In this document: piece by piece, positions 35,686 through 44,500 of the stretch
Position numbering within the stretch: the stretch's first letter is position 1
How the letters are laid out: every line of letters begins with the position of its first letter
Notes under the pieces: generated by a model
Told to the model about the DNA's origin: nothing
Databases searched by the model: none
The model's input: only the letters and a program-made list of their open reading frames with translations
Translations under genes and position numbers: made by a program
From: CAZPBN01 sp964584935
Lineage (GTDB): Bacteria; Acidobacteriota; Aminicenantia; Aminicenantales; Aminicenantaceae
Direction of reading: 5' to 3'
Assembly (NCBI GenBank): GCA_964584935.1
Contig: CAZPBN010000003.1
Span: 62,001-126,000, forward strand
Length of the DNA stretch: 64,000 bases

Positions 35686-35905
35686 AAGTCTTAGTTCCTT
35701 TATGAATCTAAATGTCCGAGTCTATTCTTTATCGCTATTATATTGTCATTTTTACTAAAATTATCTTCTTCTTTCTTCTTTGAATTATCTCCTTGACAGG
35801 ATACTTTTATTTTCTTTAAAATCGTTAAAGTAGAAGTTGAGAGGAGAGGGAATTAGTAGGAATCATTAAAATGAGTCAAAATCTAAGAAAGCTGAAAAAG
35901 GAAAT
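35655..35905 (+). repeat. Promoter-bearing repeat, copy A
   Basis: Begins GGCAGCTGAG (35655-35664) as in copy B at 54370. It carries TTGACA (35793-35798), an 18-base spacer and TAAAAT (35817-35822), then GAGAGGAGAGGG and an ATG at 35871 that opens a short reading frame (MSQNLRKLKKEIP). From about 35720 to 35905 it matches, inverted, the sequence at 55815-56005 at roughly 85-90 percent by eye. Confidence 0.7.
35793..35822 (+). promoter_or_regulatory. Promoter inside repeat copy A
   Basis: TTGACA-18-TAAAAT. It would transcribe the DUF1080 remnant and possibly the Kef-type antiporter gene beyond it. Confidence 0.5.
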
Positions 35906-35913
35906 ACCTATAT

Positions 35914-36381
35914 TTGTTCAAATTTGGAAGCTGTCAGCTTCACATCGAATGGGCTTCACCTGTTGAAGCTTCTAAAGAAGGCCAAGCAAGAGGCAACAGC
36001 GGTGTTTTCTTAATAGGCCTCTATGAAGTTCAGGTGCTGGATAATTATAAGAATAAGACTTATGCGGATGGTATGGCTGGTGCTGTGTATGGACAGTATC
36101 CTCCTCTGGTTAATGTGTGCCGTCCGCCTGGAAAATGGCAGTGTTTTGATATTATCTTTGTGGCTACTCAGTTTGGTGAAAACAAGAGGCTGAAACAGCC
36201 GGCCCGCATGACTGTGTTTCATAATCATGTTTTGGTCCAACATGATGTGGCGCTGACAGGCCCTACTGCCTGGAAAAAGAGGCCTTCTTATAAGCCTCAT
36301 GCCCAGAGATTGCCCCTTTCTCTTCAGGACCATGGAGACCCGGTTCGGTTCAGAAATATATGGATCCAAGATTTCAATTGA
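35914..36381 (+). pseudogene. 5'-truncated DUF1080 (3-keto-disaccharide hydrolase-like) gene
   Basis: 155 codons from a TTG. The sequence matches the C-terminal two thirds of the DUF1080 jelly-roll: LHIEWASP, GNSGVFLIGLYEVQVLD, AGAVYGQYPPLVN, RPPGKWQCFDIIF and LQDHGDPVRFRNIWI. The signal peptide and first strands are missing. At the breakpoint the gene joins repeat copy A in a different reading frame. Probably inactive; the full protein would act on sugars in the periplasm. Confidence 0.75.
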
Positions 36382-36434
36382 TTGAGACTGATATTCAGGT
36401 TAGGTCAGATTAAAATGTCTGAGGGAGGTGAGTC

Positions 36435-38423
36435 ATGGAAGTCCCTATTCTGAAAGAAACTATCATTGTTCTGGCGGCAGCCATTGGTGTCTTTTTTGTC
36501 AGCCATAGATTAAGGCTGCCCACTGTGACTGGTTTCATCTTGACAGGCATTCTTATCGGGCCCGGCGGGTTTGGCCTGATAAAGGATACCCACAGCATCG
36601 ATGTACTGGCTGAGATTGGAGTGGTCATGCTCCTCTTCACCATCGGGCTGGATATCTCTTTTGAAAAACTGGGCAACCTGAAAAAGTTTTTTTGGGTGGG
36701 TGGAGGACTCCAAGTATGCCTAACATCACTTCTGGTTATCGGAGTGCTGCAGTTTTTTTATTTCTCTTTATCTGAACTGATCGTTTATGGGTTTTTAATT
36801 TCACTCAGCAGTACAGCCCTAGTATTAAAAATCTATTCGGACTCCAATCAGCTTGAATCCCCCCAGGGCAATATTTCCCTTGGTATCCTTCTTTTCCAGG
36901 ATATAAGTCTTGTTCCCATGATTGTCATCACCCAATTTCTTGGTCAGGCAGGGACTCATTCCTTAGCCAAAATGCTGGTGAGATTTTCCTTAAGCATCCT
37001 GGCTGTGGGAGCCGTGGTCATTATTGCCAGACACCTCATGCCGCGGATTTTGTTTCTCATGGTCAAGACCAGGGTAAGAGAAATTTTCTTGATCACCAGC
37101 CTATTCCTATGTCTGGGCATGGCTTTTTTAACCTCGTCCCTTGGGTTGTCCCTGGCCTTGGGGGCTTTCCTGGCTGGGATCATCATCTCTGAATCAGAAT
37201 ACAGCTACCAGGTTACCGCAGAGATTATGCCTTTGAAGGACCTTTTCATCAGCCTATTTTTTATTTCTATCGGCATGCTGCTTAATCTTCAATTTGCCTG
37301 GAATGAAAAATTCATCATAATCACTTTGGTTTTGATTGTCCTATTTCTGAAGGCTCTTATTGTTTTTTTAATCATAAAAATCATCAGATATCCCACTCGG
37401 ATTGCTCTTATAACCGGGCTGGGGCTGGCTCAAATAGGAGAATTTTCTTTTGTTCTGGCAGGCGTGGGCAAAGCCAATGGCCTTATCCCCGAAGAAATCT
37501 TCCAGATTTTTATTGCCTCTTCTATTTTGACCATTCTGGCAACTCCATTTCTTTTCCAATTCTCGCCAGTTCTAGTATCAGGATTAGAGAAAATATTTAA
37601 GACAAAACAAAATTTAAAACCAGTCCAGAAAGAAAAAGAAGAGACCTTTAAAAATCATGTCATAATCGGCGGTTATGGTCTGAACGGCCGTAATCTTGCT
37701 CGGGTTCTCAAGGAAACAGGGATTCCCTATTCCATCATTGAACTCAATCCAGATACGGTCAGAAAAGTTCTTAAGAATGGAGAACCCATTATTTTTGGTG
37801 ACATTTCTTCCCGGGAAGTACTCCAGGCTGCAGGAATCGACCAGGCCAAGGTAGTTGTTTTTGCCATTTGTGATCCCATAGCCATAAACACAGCAATCAA
37901 GACCGCCAGAGAAATGAACAGAGAAGTTTATATCATTGTCAGGACCAGATTTGTTTCTGAAATAGATGAGTTGTACAAACTGGGAGCCAATCAGGTGATT
38001 CCACAGGAATTCGAGACTTCAATTGAAATTTTTGCCAGAGTCCTGGAGGAATTCCGTATCCCCAGAAACATCATTAATGCTCAGATCAAGCTCATTCGCA
38101 ACGAATGCTATGGAATGTTGAGGGGAGTGGCCAAAACCAAGCGGACTATGGAGAAAATAGCCGAACTCCTCAGAGCTGGAACGACAGAAACTTTTTTAAT
38201 TCCTCAAGATTCTCCAGCTGCGGGAAAAACATTAAAAGAGCTAGATATAAGGCAGAAAACAGGAGCCAATATTATTGCCGTAGTCAGAGGAGAAGAATCC
38301 ATCACCAGTCCCTCTCCAGATTTTAAAATAAAAGAAGGGGACACCCTTGTTCTGGTCGCCAATCACAAAGATATGGACAGAGCTTTCCACTTCCTCGATT
38401 CCCAGTCGAATGAGGATGCCTGA
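36435..38423 (+). CDS. Kef-type cation/H+ antiporter with RCK domain
   Basis: 662 residues. About 12 transmembrane helices cover residues 5-390 (CPA2 family; GFILTGILIGPGGFGL, SLALGAFLAGIIISES, GLAQIGEFSFVLAGVG). An RCK/TrkA-N domain follows (HVIIGGYGLNGRNLARVL, NAD-binding GxGxxG), then a TrkA-C domain (about 575-655). It moves K+ or Na+ against protons and is gated by a nucleotide. GGGAGGTGA lies just before the ATG. The gene is richer in G+C than the 1-33 kb region. Confidence 0.95.
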   Translation: MEVPILKETIIVLAAAIGVFFVSHRLRLPTVTGFILTGILIGPGGFGLIKDTHSIDVLAEIGVVMLLFTIGLDISFEKLGNLKKFFWVGGGLQVCLTSLLVIGVLQFFYFSLSELIVYGFLISLSSTALVLKIYSDSNQLESPQGNISLGILLFQDISLVPMIVITQFLGQAGTHSLAKMLVRFSLSILAVGAVVIIARHLMPRILFLMVKTRVREIFLITSLFLCLGMAFLTSSLGLSLALGAFLAGIIISESEYSYQVTAEIMPLKDLFISLFFISIGMLLNLQFAWNEKFIIITLVLIVLFLKALIVFLIIKIIRYPTRIALITGLGLAQIGEFSFVLAGVGKANGLIPEEIFQIFIASSILTILATPFLFQFSPVLVSGLEKIFKTKQNLKPVQKEKEETFKNHVIIGGYGLNGRNLARVLKETGIPYSIIELNPDTVRKVLKNGEPIIFGDISSREVLQAAGIDQAKVVVFAICDPIAINTAIKTAREMNREVYIIVRTRFVSEIDELYKLGANQVIPQEFETSIEIFARVLEEFRIPRNIINAQIKLIRNECYGMLRGVAKTKRTMEKIAELLRAGTTETFLIPQDSPAAGKTLKELDIRQKTGANIIAVVRGEESITSPSPDFKIKEGDTLVLVANHKDMDRAFHFLDSQSNEDA

Positions 38424-38521
38424 GATATTATCACGGGATTAGAAATGCTCACCTCTAGCAACGCGGACATAGTCATGTGTGAGTATTGATTATGATGGTC
38501 AATTCCAAAATAATTCATTCG

Positions 38522-38591
38522 TGCACCTCCTAATTTTTAGATTTGACCTTGCGGATAGTCTATCATACTTTAGACTACGGCAGGAGGTGCA
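38522..38591. repeat. Nested palindrome
   Basis: Outer arms TGCACCTCCT (38522-38531) and AGGAGGTGCA (38582-38591) pair perfectly. Inside, TAGTCTA (38556-38562) and TAGACTA (38571-38577) form a hairpin. It could be a small mobile palindrome or a transcribed structure; the right arm contains a ribosome-site-like AGGAGGTG. Confidence 0.55.
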
Positions 38592-38622
38592 TCACATCAT
38601 CATGCTACCTATATTTGTTCAG

Positions 38623-38730
38623 ACAAAAACAGTGGTGATACTGCTCACCAACCGGGTTCATCCCCATGATGAAGGCTCTATTGTCTCCTTAAGAAGTAAG
38701 GTTACCAATGTGACAGCCAGCTCTGTCATG
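38623..38730 (+). pseudogene. C-terminal remnant of a beta-lactamase-family serine hydrolase
   Basis: The frame reads TKTVVILLTNRVHPHDEG then IVSLRSKVTNVTASSV, the usual end of class-C-like serine hydrolases (fxVLLTNRVHP). Everything upstream, including the active-site SxxK, is absent. The flanks hold short repeats shared with copies A and C of the promoter-bearing repeat. Confidence 0.5.
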
Positions 38731-38893
38731 AAAATTGAAAGAGGGGTCCAAATGAATAGGACTCATTTTCCCCTATAGGATTGACTGAGCTTCTTTAGAT
38801 TGAATTCTTCCCGATCCAGCATTATTGAGAAAATAATAGAAAGAAATTCTCAATGGAAAGGGTTTTGCAGGAAGAAAAAATGGAAAAGGATTT

Positions 38894-39592
38894 TTACTTT
38901 CCTAACTGGATCTGAATGTCTGCTTTTTCTTTCAATCGGTCAATATATTTTTTTTGGGCCAGATATCGTTTGAGCTGGTCTTTGACTTCTTTAAATTCCA
39001 TCTGATATTGTCTTTGTTCATAGAGCTCTTTAATTTCTTTATCCGTAATTTTTACTTTTTCTAAGACTATCTCTTCAATCAATTTCTGAACTATCAAACT
39101 GTCTTTTTGCTGCTGGATAAACATTTCTTTAAATTTCTCCAGAGATTCAATTCCTTGTTTTTGTAATGCCTTGAGCAACTCTTCTTCGCTCATATTCTGC
39201 TGTTGTTTGATCATTTCTAATTGATCCTTGAAATAATTTTCCTTATCCTTTTGAGTTAATTCAATTTCCTCTCTTTCAGCTTCTCTTTCCAACAGTTTTC
39301 TAGAAATCAAATTATTCAATTGACTCCTTTTGTAAGCATCGAGAAACTTCTCACCTTCCGGCGAAGTGTACAAAAACTGCACGAATTGGGGATATTGCTG
39401 CTGCAGCTGAATCATAATTTGCTGAAGGTTAGCCATTTGTTCCAGTTCTTTCATATACACTTCTTTTCCATCAATAGTAGCCACCACTTGCTTCTTATTT
39501 TGCTGCAGTTCTGATTGTTCCTGTCCCGATAAAGGAGCTGAAAAAATAAAAAGAGAAATCAGCACACAAGTGGTCATGATTTTCATATTCAT
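38894..39592 (-). CDS. SurA N-domain-like periplasmic chaperone
   Basis: 232 residues from the ATG at 39592, which has GGAGG 5 bases upstream. A signal peptide (IMTTCVLISLFIFSAPLSGQ) is followed by a glutamine-rich start and the SurA-type helical domain (VVATIDGKEVYMKELEQM, LNNLISRKLLEREAEREEI). The C-terminal helix EVKDQLKRYLAQKKYIDRL is the usual SurA end. No parvulin isomerase domain is present, so it is a chaperone-only form. Likely helps outer-membrane protein folding. Confidence 0.85.
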   Translation of the reverse strand: MNMKIMTTCVLISLFIFSAPLSGQEQSELQQNKKQVVATIDGKEVYMKELEQMANLQQIMIQLQQQYPQFVQFLYTSPEGEKFLDAYKRSQLNNLISRKLLEREAEREEIELTQKDKENYFKDQLEMIKQQQNMSEEELLKALQKQGIESLEKFKEMFIQQQKDSLIVQKLIEEIVLEKVKITDKEIKELYEQRQYQMEFKEVKDQLKRYLAQKKYIDRLKEKADIQIQLGK

Positions 39593-39677
39593 AAAAACCT
39601 CCATTTATACATTTCTATTTTATGAACCCTAAACAAGGTTTCTTTTTTCCCTTTGGTAAATATTTACAAAAGGAGAT

Positions 39678-39759
39678 GAAAAGATGTTAAAAAAAAGACC
39701 CAGTTAAGACTTGAATCTCAATTTGCTATCTTTCGTCTCCATTAACTTAACATCTTTTC
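39678..39759. repeat. 13-base inverted repeat beside a transposase remnant
   Basis: GAAAAGATGTTAA (39678-39690) and TTAACATCTTTTC (39747-39759) are perfect complements separated by 56 bases. They lie just past the 3' end of a transposase fragment and may mark an insertion-sequence end or a terminator-like structure. Confidence 0.45.
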
Positions 39760-39806
39760 AGTATCAATACAACTCCGTGTAAGCATCCTTATTTCCGTGA
39801 TAGCAT

Positions 39807-40352
39807 TTAAGCTGCATACTTGGCTGCTTCCGTTTTCCTTTGATCCCAATATAATTCCCATTCTTCATTAAGTTTCAACAACCGCATTTGAAGAAGAGGA
39901 TTGACTCCATGTCGAAACCAACTCATCCCTCTTTTCTTGAACCGTCTCGAGACTGTAATATCTACGGTTTTTTCTATCGGACCTGATCCATATCCTTTGA
40001 CTTTCGGAATGTTTCTGATCCAATAGCCCCTCTTTCTCGACTCAACAAAAAACAATCCGCATAAGGCGATGGATAAGTAAAAGTATAATGCTTCCAGAGA
40101 AAAGTTCAAACAAAAAAACAGTAACAAATCTCGCTCCAGCCTTACCTGAATTTCATCTTGACTCGCCGGGAAGATAAAAAAAATAGCGATTAAAAGATCA
40201 ATAAGAACAAGAAGATCGTTGAGAGGATTATTCTTAGAAAAGTCTTGAAACTCCCATGAAAAAAAATAATAATAAACACATTGACTTATTTTTATGAATG
40301 GTTCAGATTCATAGGGATTATTCACTAAGAAGAAAAGGAATGCAATTCCCAT
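39807..40352 (-). pseudogene. Chimeric ORF: transposase C-terminus fused to a hydrophobic segment
   Basis: The last 75 codons (39807 to about 40040) read GYGSGPIEKTVDITVSRRF, KKRGMSWFRHGVNPLLQMRL and LNEEWELYWDQR, the end of a DDE transposase resembling the UPF0236/ISLre2 type. The front part, from the ATG at 40352, is hydrophobic with about three helices (LLVLIDLLIAIFFIF, SLEALYFYLSIALCGLFF) and unlike a transposase. The two parts seem joined by deletion. Its ATG overlaps the opposite-strand wecB start codon. Confidence 0.5.
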
Positions 40353-41589
40353 GAAAAAAGTATTATTCGTATTCGGCACCCGACCGGAAGCCATAAAACT
40401 GGCTCCCTTAATTCTAGCGATGAAAAATCAGCAGTCCCCAAAGAATCAAAAGACCCCAAAAACCCAGCAGCCCCAAAACCAGAATTTAAAGAAACTAAAG
40501 AAATTAATTCCTGTGGTCTGTGTGACCTCCCAGCATCAAGAGATACTCCAGCAGGTCTTAGTCCATTTTAATATTGTTCCAGATCATGACCTCAACCTCA
40601 TGACAGAAGGACAGACCCTTTTTGACGTAACAGCCCACGGTTTGCAAAAGCTCCAGCATGTACTTCATCAGGAAACTCCGGATGCAGTGATAGTTCAAGG
40701 GGATACCAACACCACTTTTTTAGCTTCTTTGGCTGCCTATTATAAAAAGATTCCTATTGGTCATGTAGAAGCCGGGCTTCGCTCCCAAGATAAATACAAT
40801 CCCTTCCCCGAAGAGCTTTTCCGTAGAATGACAGATGCTCTTTCCGACTGGTGCTTTGCTCCCACTGAACAAGCCGTTCAGAATTTAAGAAAAGAAAATA
40901 TTGAAGAGCAAAAAATTCACCTTACCGGCCAAACCGGAATCGATGCTCTGTTTATGACTCTGGAAAAGCTCAAATCCCTTTCCTCAGAGAAAGAGGCAGA
41001 AGCCTTCCTTCCCAGCTTCATAAAAGATCCTGGTCCCGGACAGAAATGGGATGAGCCCAAAGACAAACAAAAAATCATCCTCATCACTCTTCACCGCCGA
41101 GAAAGCTTTGGCAGGGATTTGCTCGCTGTATGCCAGGGGATAAAAGAGCTGGCTTATGAATTAGCTCACAAAGTTCCCCACGCCCGGATTGTCTGGCCGG
41201 TCCATCCCAATCCAGAAGTTTCCAAGCCTGTAAAGTCCCAGTTAGATTCTGTTCCCCTTGTATTCCTGATACCTCCTCTTGATTATCCTTCCTTTGTCTG
41301 GATGATGAAGCGCTCTTATCTTATTTTAACAGATTCAGGAGGAGTCCAGGAAGAAGCCCCTTCTTTTGGGAAGCCGGTTCTGGTCCTCAGAAAAAAAACA
41401 GAACGACCTGAAGCCATTCAGGCCGGCACAGCCCGGCTGATAGGAACCAACCCCCAAACAATCGTCAGGAAGACCCTGGCCCTTATTAAGGAGCAAGGCA
41501 AATACCAAAAAATGGCCCGCCGAGTCAATCCTTTCGGAGACGGCAAATCCTGCTTGAGGATAATAAAAATTCTGGAAGAGGAACTTTAA
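40351..41589 (+). CDS. wecB: UDP-N-acetylglucosamine 2-epimerase (non-hydrolysing)
   Basis: 412 residues. The start VLFVFGTRPEAIKLAPLI, then QGDTNTTFLASLAAYYKKI, HVEAGLRSQDKYNPFPEE and LILTDSGGVQEEAPSFGKPV are the standard motifs. It interconverts UDP-GlcNAc and UDP-ManNAc. An extra stretch at about 31-50, rich in Gln, Pro and Lys, is an unusual low-complexity insert. It is the first gene of a four-gene exopolysaccharide operon, one base ahead of the giant hydrolase gene. Confidence 0.95.
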   Translation: MKKVLFVFGTRPEAIKLAPLILAMKNQQSPKNQKTPKTQQPQNQNLKKLKKLIPVVCVTSQHQEILQQVLVHFNIVPDHDLNLMTEGQTLFDVTAHGLQKLQHVLHQETPDAVIVQGDTNTTFLASLAAYYKKIPIGHVEAGLRSQDKYNPFPEELFRRMTDALSDWCFAPTEQAVQNLRKENIEEQKIHLTGQTGIDALFMTLEKLKSLSSEKEAEAFLPSFIKDPGPGQKWDEPKDKQKIILITLHRRESFGRDLLAVCQGIKELAYELAHKVPHARIVWPVHPNPEVSKPVKSQLDSVPLVFLIPPLDYPSFVWMMKRSYLILTDSGGVQEEAPSFGKPVLVLRKKTERPEAIQAGTARLIGTNPQTIVRKTLALIKEQGKYQKMARRVNPFGDGKSCLRIIKILEEEL

Positions 41590-41590
41590 T

Positions 41591-44500
41591 ATGCCTCAGA
41601 AGCCCCTCAGAAAAAAGATCTCCCTATTTGTTCTCCTGATATTGATAGCTGTGTGGGCAGTGCTGGGGATCAAGTTTTACCGCCAGTGGAGTCTGCACCG
41701 CGATGTCAGCCGCTACATCACTACTCCCTCTCTCAAACCAACCCTGCAGAGGATCAAAGCGGTCCGATTTGACCCTTCCTTTTATTATCAAGGAAAACGC
41801 CCCTCTGAATTGGCCAAAGAACTGGCTCACCGCTGGCAGGAGGCAGGAATCAATTTGGTTTTTTTCCGCGCTTATGACCCTTCTTATGGAGCGTTTTACC
41901 GCACCAACTACCTGCACAATAAGCAAGGGGAATTTGGCAGATACGATCTGCTGAAGCACATTTTAAAAGCCTGTGCTAAAAAAAAAATAGCTGTTTTTGC
42001 CTGGCTTCCTGTGATGAATCACAGGGGAGCCTGGGAGGCAAATCCTGAATGGAGGGAGAGAAACGCTCAGGGCGAAGCGTATTCTGCATCTGGACTGGAA
42101 TTCCCCCTTTGCAGCCGAAATGAGGATGCCCGCGCCTGGTGGAAGGGATTTATTCAGGACCTGCTTCAGAATTACTCTGAACTCGCTGGAGTAGACTTTG
42201 CCGAGCCTGTAGTCAGCTGGCAGGAAGAAAGCGCCTGTTTCTGTGAATTGTGCCGGGAAGCACAGGAGAATTCCAAAGCTTCTCAAGACAATCCTGAAAA
42301 CATAAGAGCTCAGCCCTTGACCACTCTGCTCCACCAGAGCTTCCTGCAGGTGCATCAGTTCCATAAAAAAGCCTCCCTCACCTTTGTGGCTACTGCCAGA
42401 GAAAGCGGAGAGCTTTTTTCTTGGGGAGAAATTAAAAAGCAGACTGGCTTGGATTTGGATTCCCTGTTATCCGTTTCCCGGTCCCTGCAGCCGGATTTTA
42501 TCTCCCCTGAATTTATCTGGCAGGAGTGGAAAAGCCGGTTTGATAAAGAAAGCGGGGAAAGCCCTGTTTTTTCTCCCAAATGGGCAGCTTGGGCGTATAA
42601 AGAGTTTATCCAGAACCTGAATTATCCAGTGAAGGTGGTTCCTCATTTGGAGGCCACTGATTTTCCCGATGTTTCTGTGAGCCGGCAGCATTTGGCCGCC
42701 TCCCTCCGGGAAACCCTTAAAGCAGGAGCCAGTGGATTTGATGTGTACAGCTCCAGTCTTCTGGATAAAAAAAGGGCATGGGGTATTTTAAAAGAGGTTG
42801 ACCGCTGGGTCAAGGTCAAATCGTGTCTGGTGCTTTATGACCCTGGCTCCAATCAAAATGACGCCATCCAGACAGGTGAGCTGCTCCGACACTTCCATGC
42901 GCAGGTGGAGTTAAAATCGCTTGAGCAGTACCAACCGGGATTGATCAATCAATATGATAATGTCTTCTATGCAGGCACAGAGCAGGAAACTTTGATTCCC
43001 AGAGAACTGATCGAGGACATAGAAAATCTGCAGACCACCTTCTGCTGGCTGGGATTTAATGTCAAGCAGCTTCTTTCTGAACCTCAGATTTCACAAAAAT
43101 TAGGGATTCAGTTCATCGAATCAGTTAAAGATGGTTTTGTCAAAGTCAAATACAAAAACCAGGTTTTGACTAAGGATGCCCCCTGGACCCAGCTGGTGAA
43201 GGTCACGGATCCCCTCCGATGTCAAGTCATGGCCTTTACTTATGATAAAGACCAAAGTGAAGAATTTCCCTATGCTCTGCGCAGCGGCCGGCGTTTCTGG
43301 CTGTTTGCAGACCTTCCCTCTTCTTATGCTGTAGAAGGGGGACGGTTTTTGGTGTTTGCAGACCTTCTCCATGATATTCTGGAAGAGGACCATGTTTCTC
43401 AAACTCTTGCCATGGTCCGGATTGAAGATGTGCATCCTCTTTCAGATCCCCAAAACCTAAAAAAAATAGCCAATTTTCTTTACCGGAGAAAAGTTCCATT
43501 TCAGGTCGCTTTCACCCCTTTCTATGTGAATCCTGAAGAAAACCTGCATACATCCCTCAGTGAACAGCCAGCCCTGGTTTCAGCTCTCCGACACATGGTG
43601 AGAAAAGGGGGAGTTCTGGTTCTGCATGGAGTCACTCATCAAAGGTATTCAGAAACCACTACAGACTATGAATTTTGGGATCCGGTTAATGATGCCCCAG
43701 TTCAGGGACAAACCCCAACCACCATGCAGCAGCGTGTGGAGTGGGGACTTCGGGAATGCTGGCTTAACGGCCTGTATCCTCTTCTATGGGAGACTCCTCA
43801 CTACGCCGCATCCCAAGATTTTTATTCAGTGATAAGCCAGATATTTTCTACAGCCATGGAGCGGAGGCAGGCCATTGACAGGATCGGCACAGATCAGTAC
43901 CTTCCATACACTCTTTCTTCTGACCGCTATAACCAAACTATGGTGCCGGAAAACCTGGGCTATGTCCCCCTAAACAACCCAGACCCTCAGGTGATTCTCA
44001 AACCTGCTGCTCATATGAAAGTGGTTCGGGATGGGGTAGCTTCCTTCTTTTTTCATCCGTTTGTGGATGTGGAAGTACTGAAAACCCTTGTGCGCAGGCT
44101 TCAGAAAGAGGGGTTTGTGTTCACTAATCCCGCCTCTCTTCCCTTAAAAGTCAAGACTTCTCTCGGCCTCCTTCAAAATTCCAGCGGCTCTGTGACTGTG
44201 AGTCCCCCCTACTCTCTTGGATGGGAGAAGCTGCTTTTTTCCCCGGGAATTTTAAAGAAACAGAAAGAGTTCACTGCCTTCCCAGGAGAGAAAATAGAAA
44301 AAAGAGTTTCTCTCTCTCCTAAAGAGCTTTATGCGCTTCATTTCTTAAATCCTGTTGAAGAGACAGTCCGGGAGGCTCAAAAAAGGCCGGATTTAAAAAA
44401 ACCAGCTCCGATTCACGCTCTTAAAAAAGTGGCAGACTACCAGGGCGAAGAAGCAGAAGTCCCTACCGCTCTTCTTCTTCATCCCGCCGAAGCAGAGGAT

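Larger units (their letters stand above)
38424..38893. other. Decayed intergenic region
   Basis: 470 bases between the antiporter and the SurA-like gene. It holds the palindrome and serine-hydrolase remnant listed separately. Near the right end ATTGAGAA (38824-38831) and TTCTCAAT (38847-38854) can pair and may protect the 3' end of the minus-strand gene. Confidence 0.45.
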
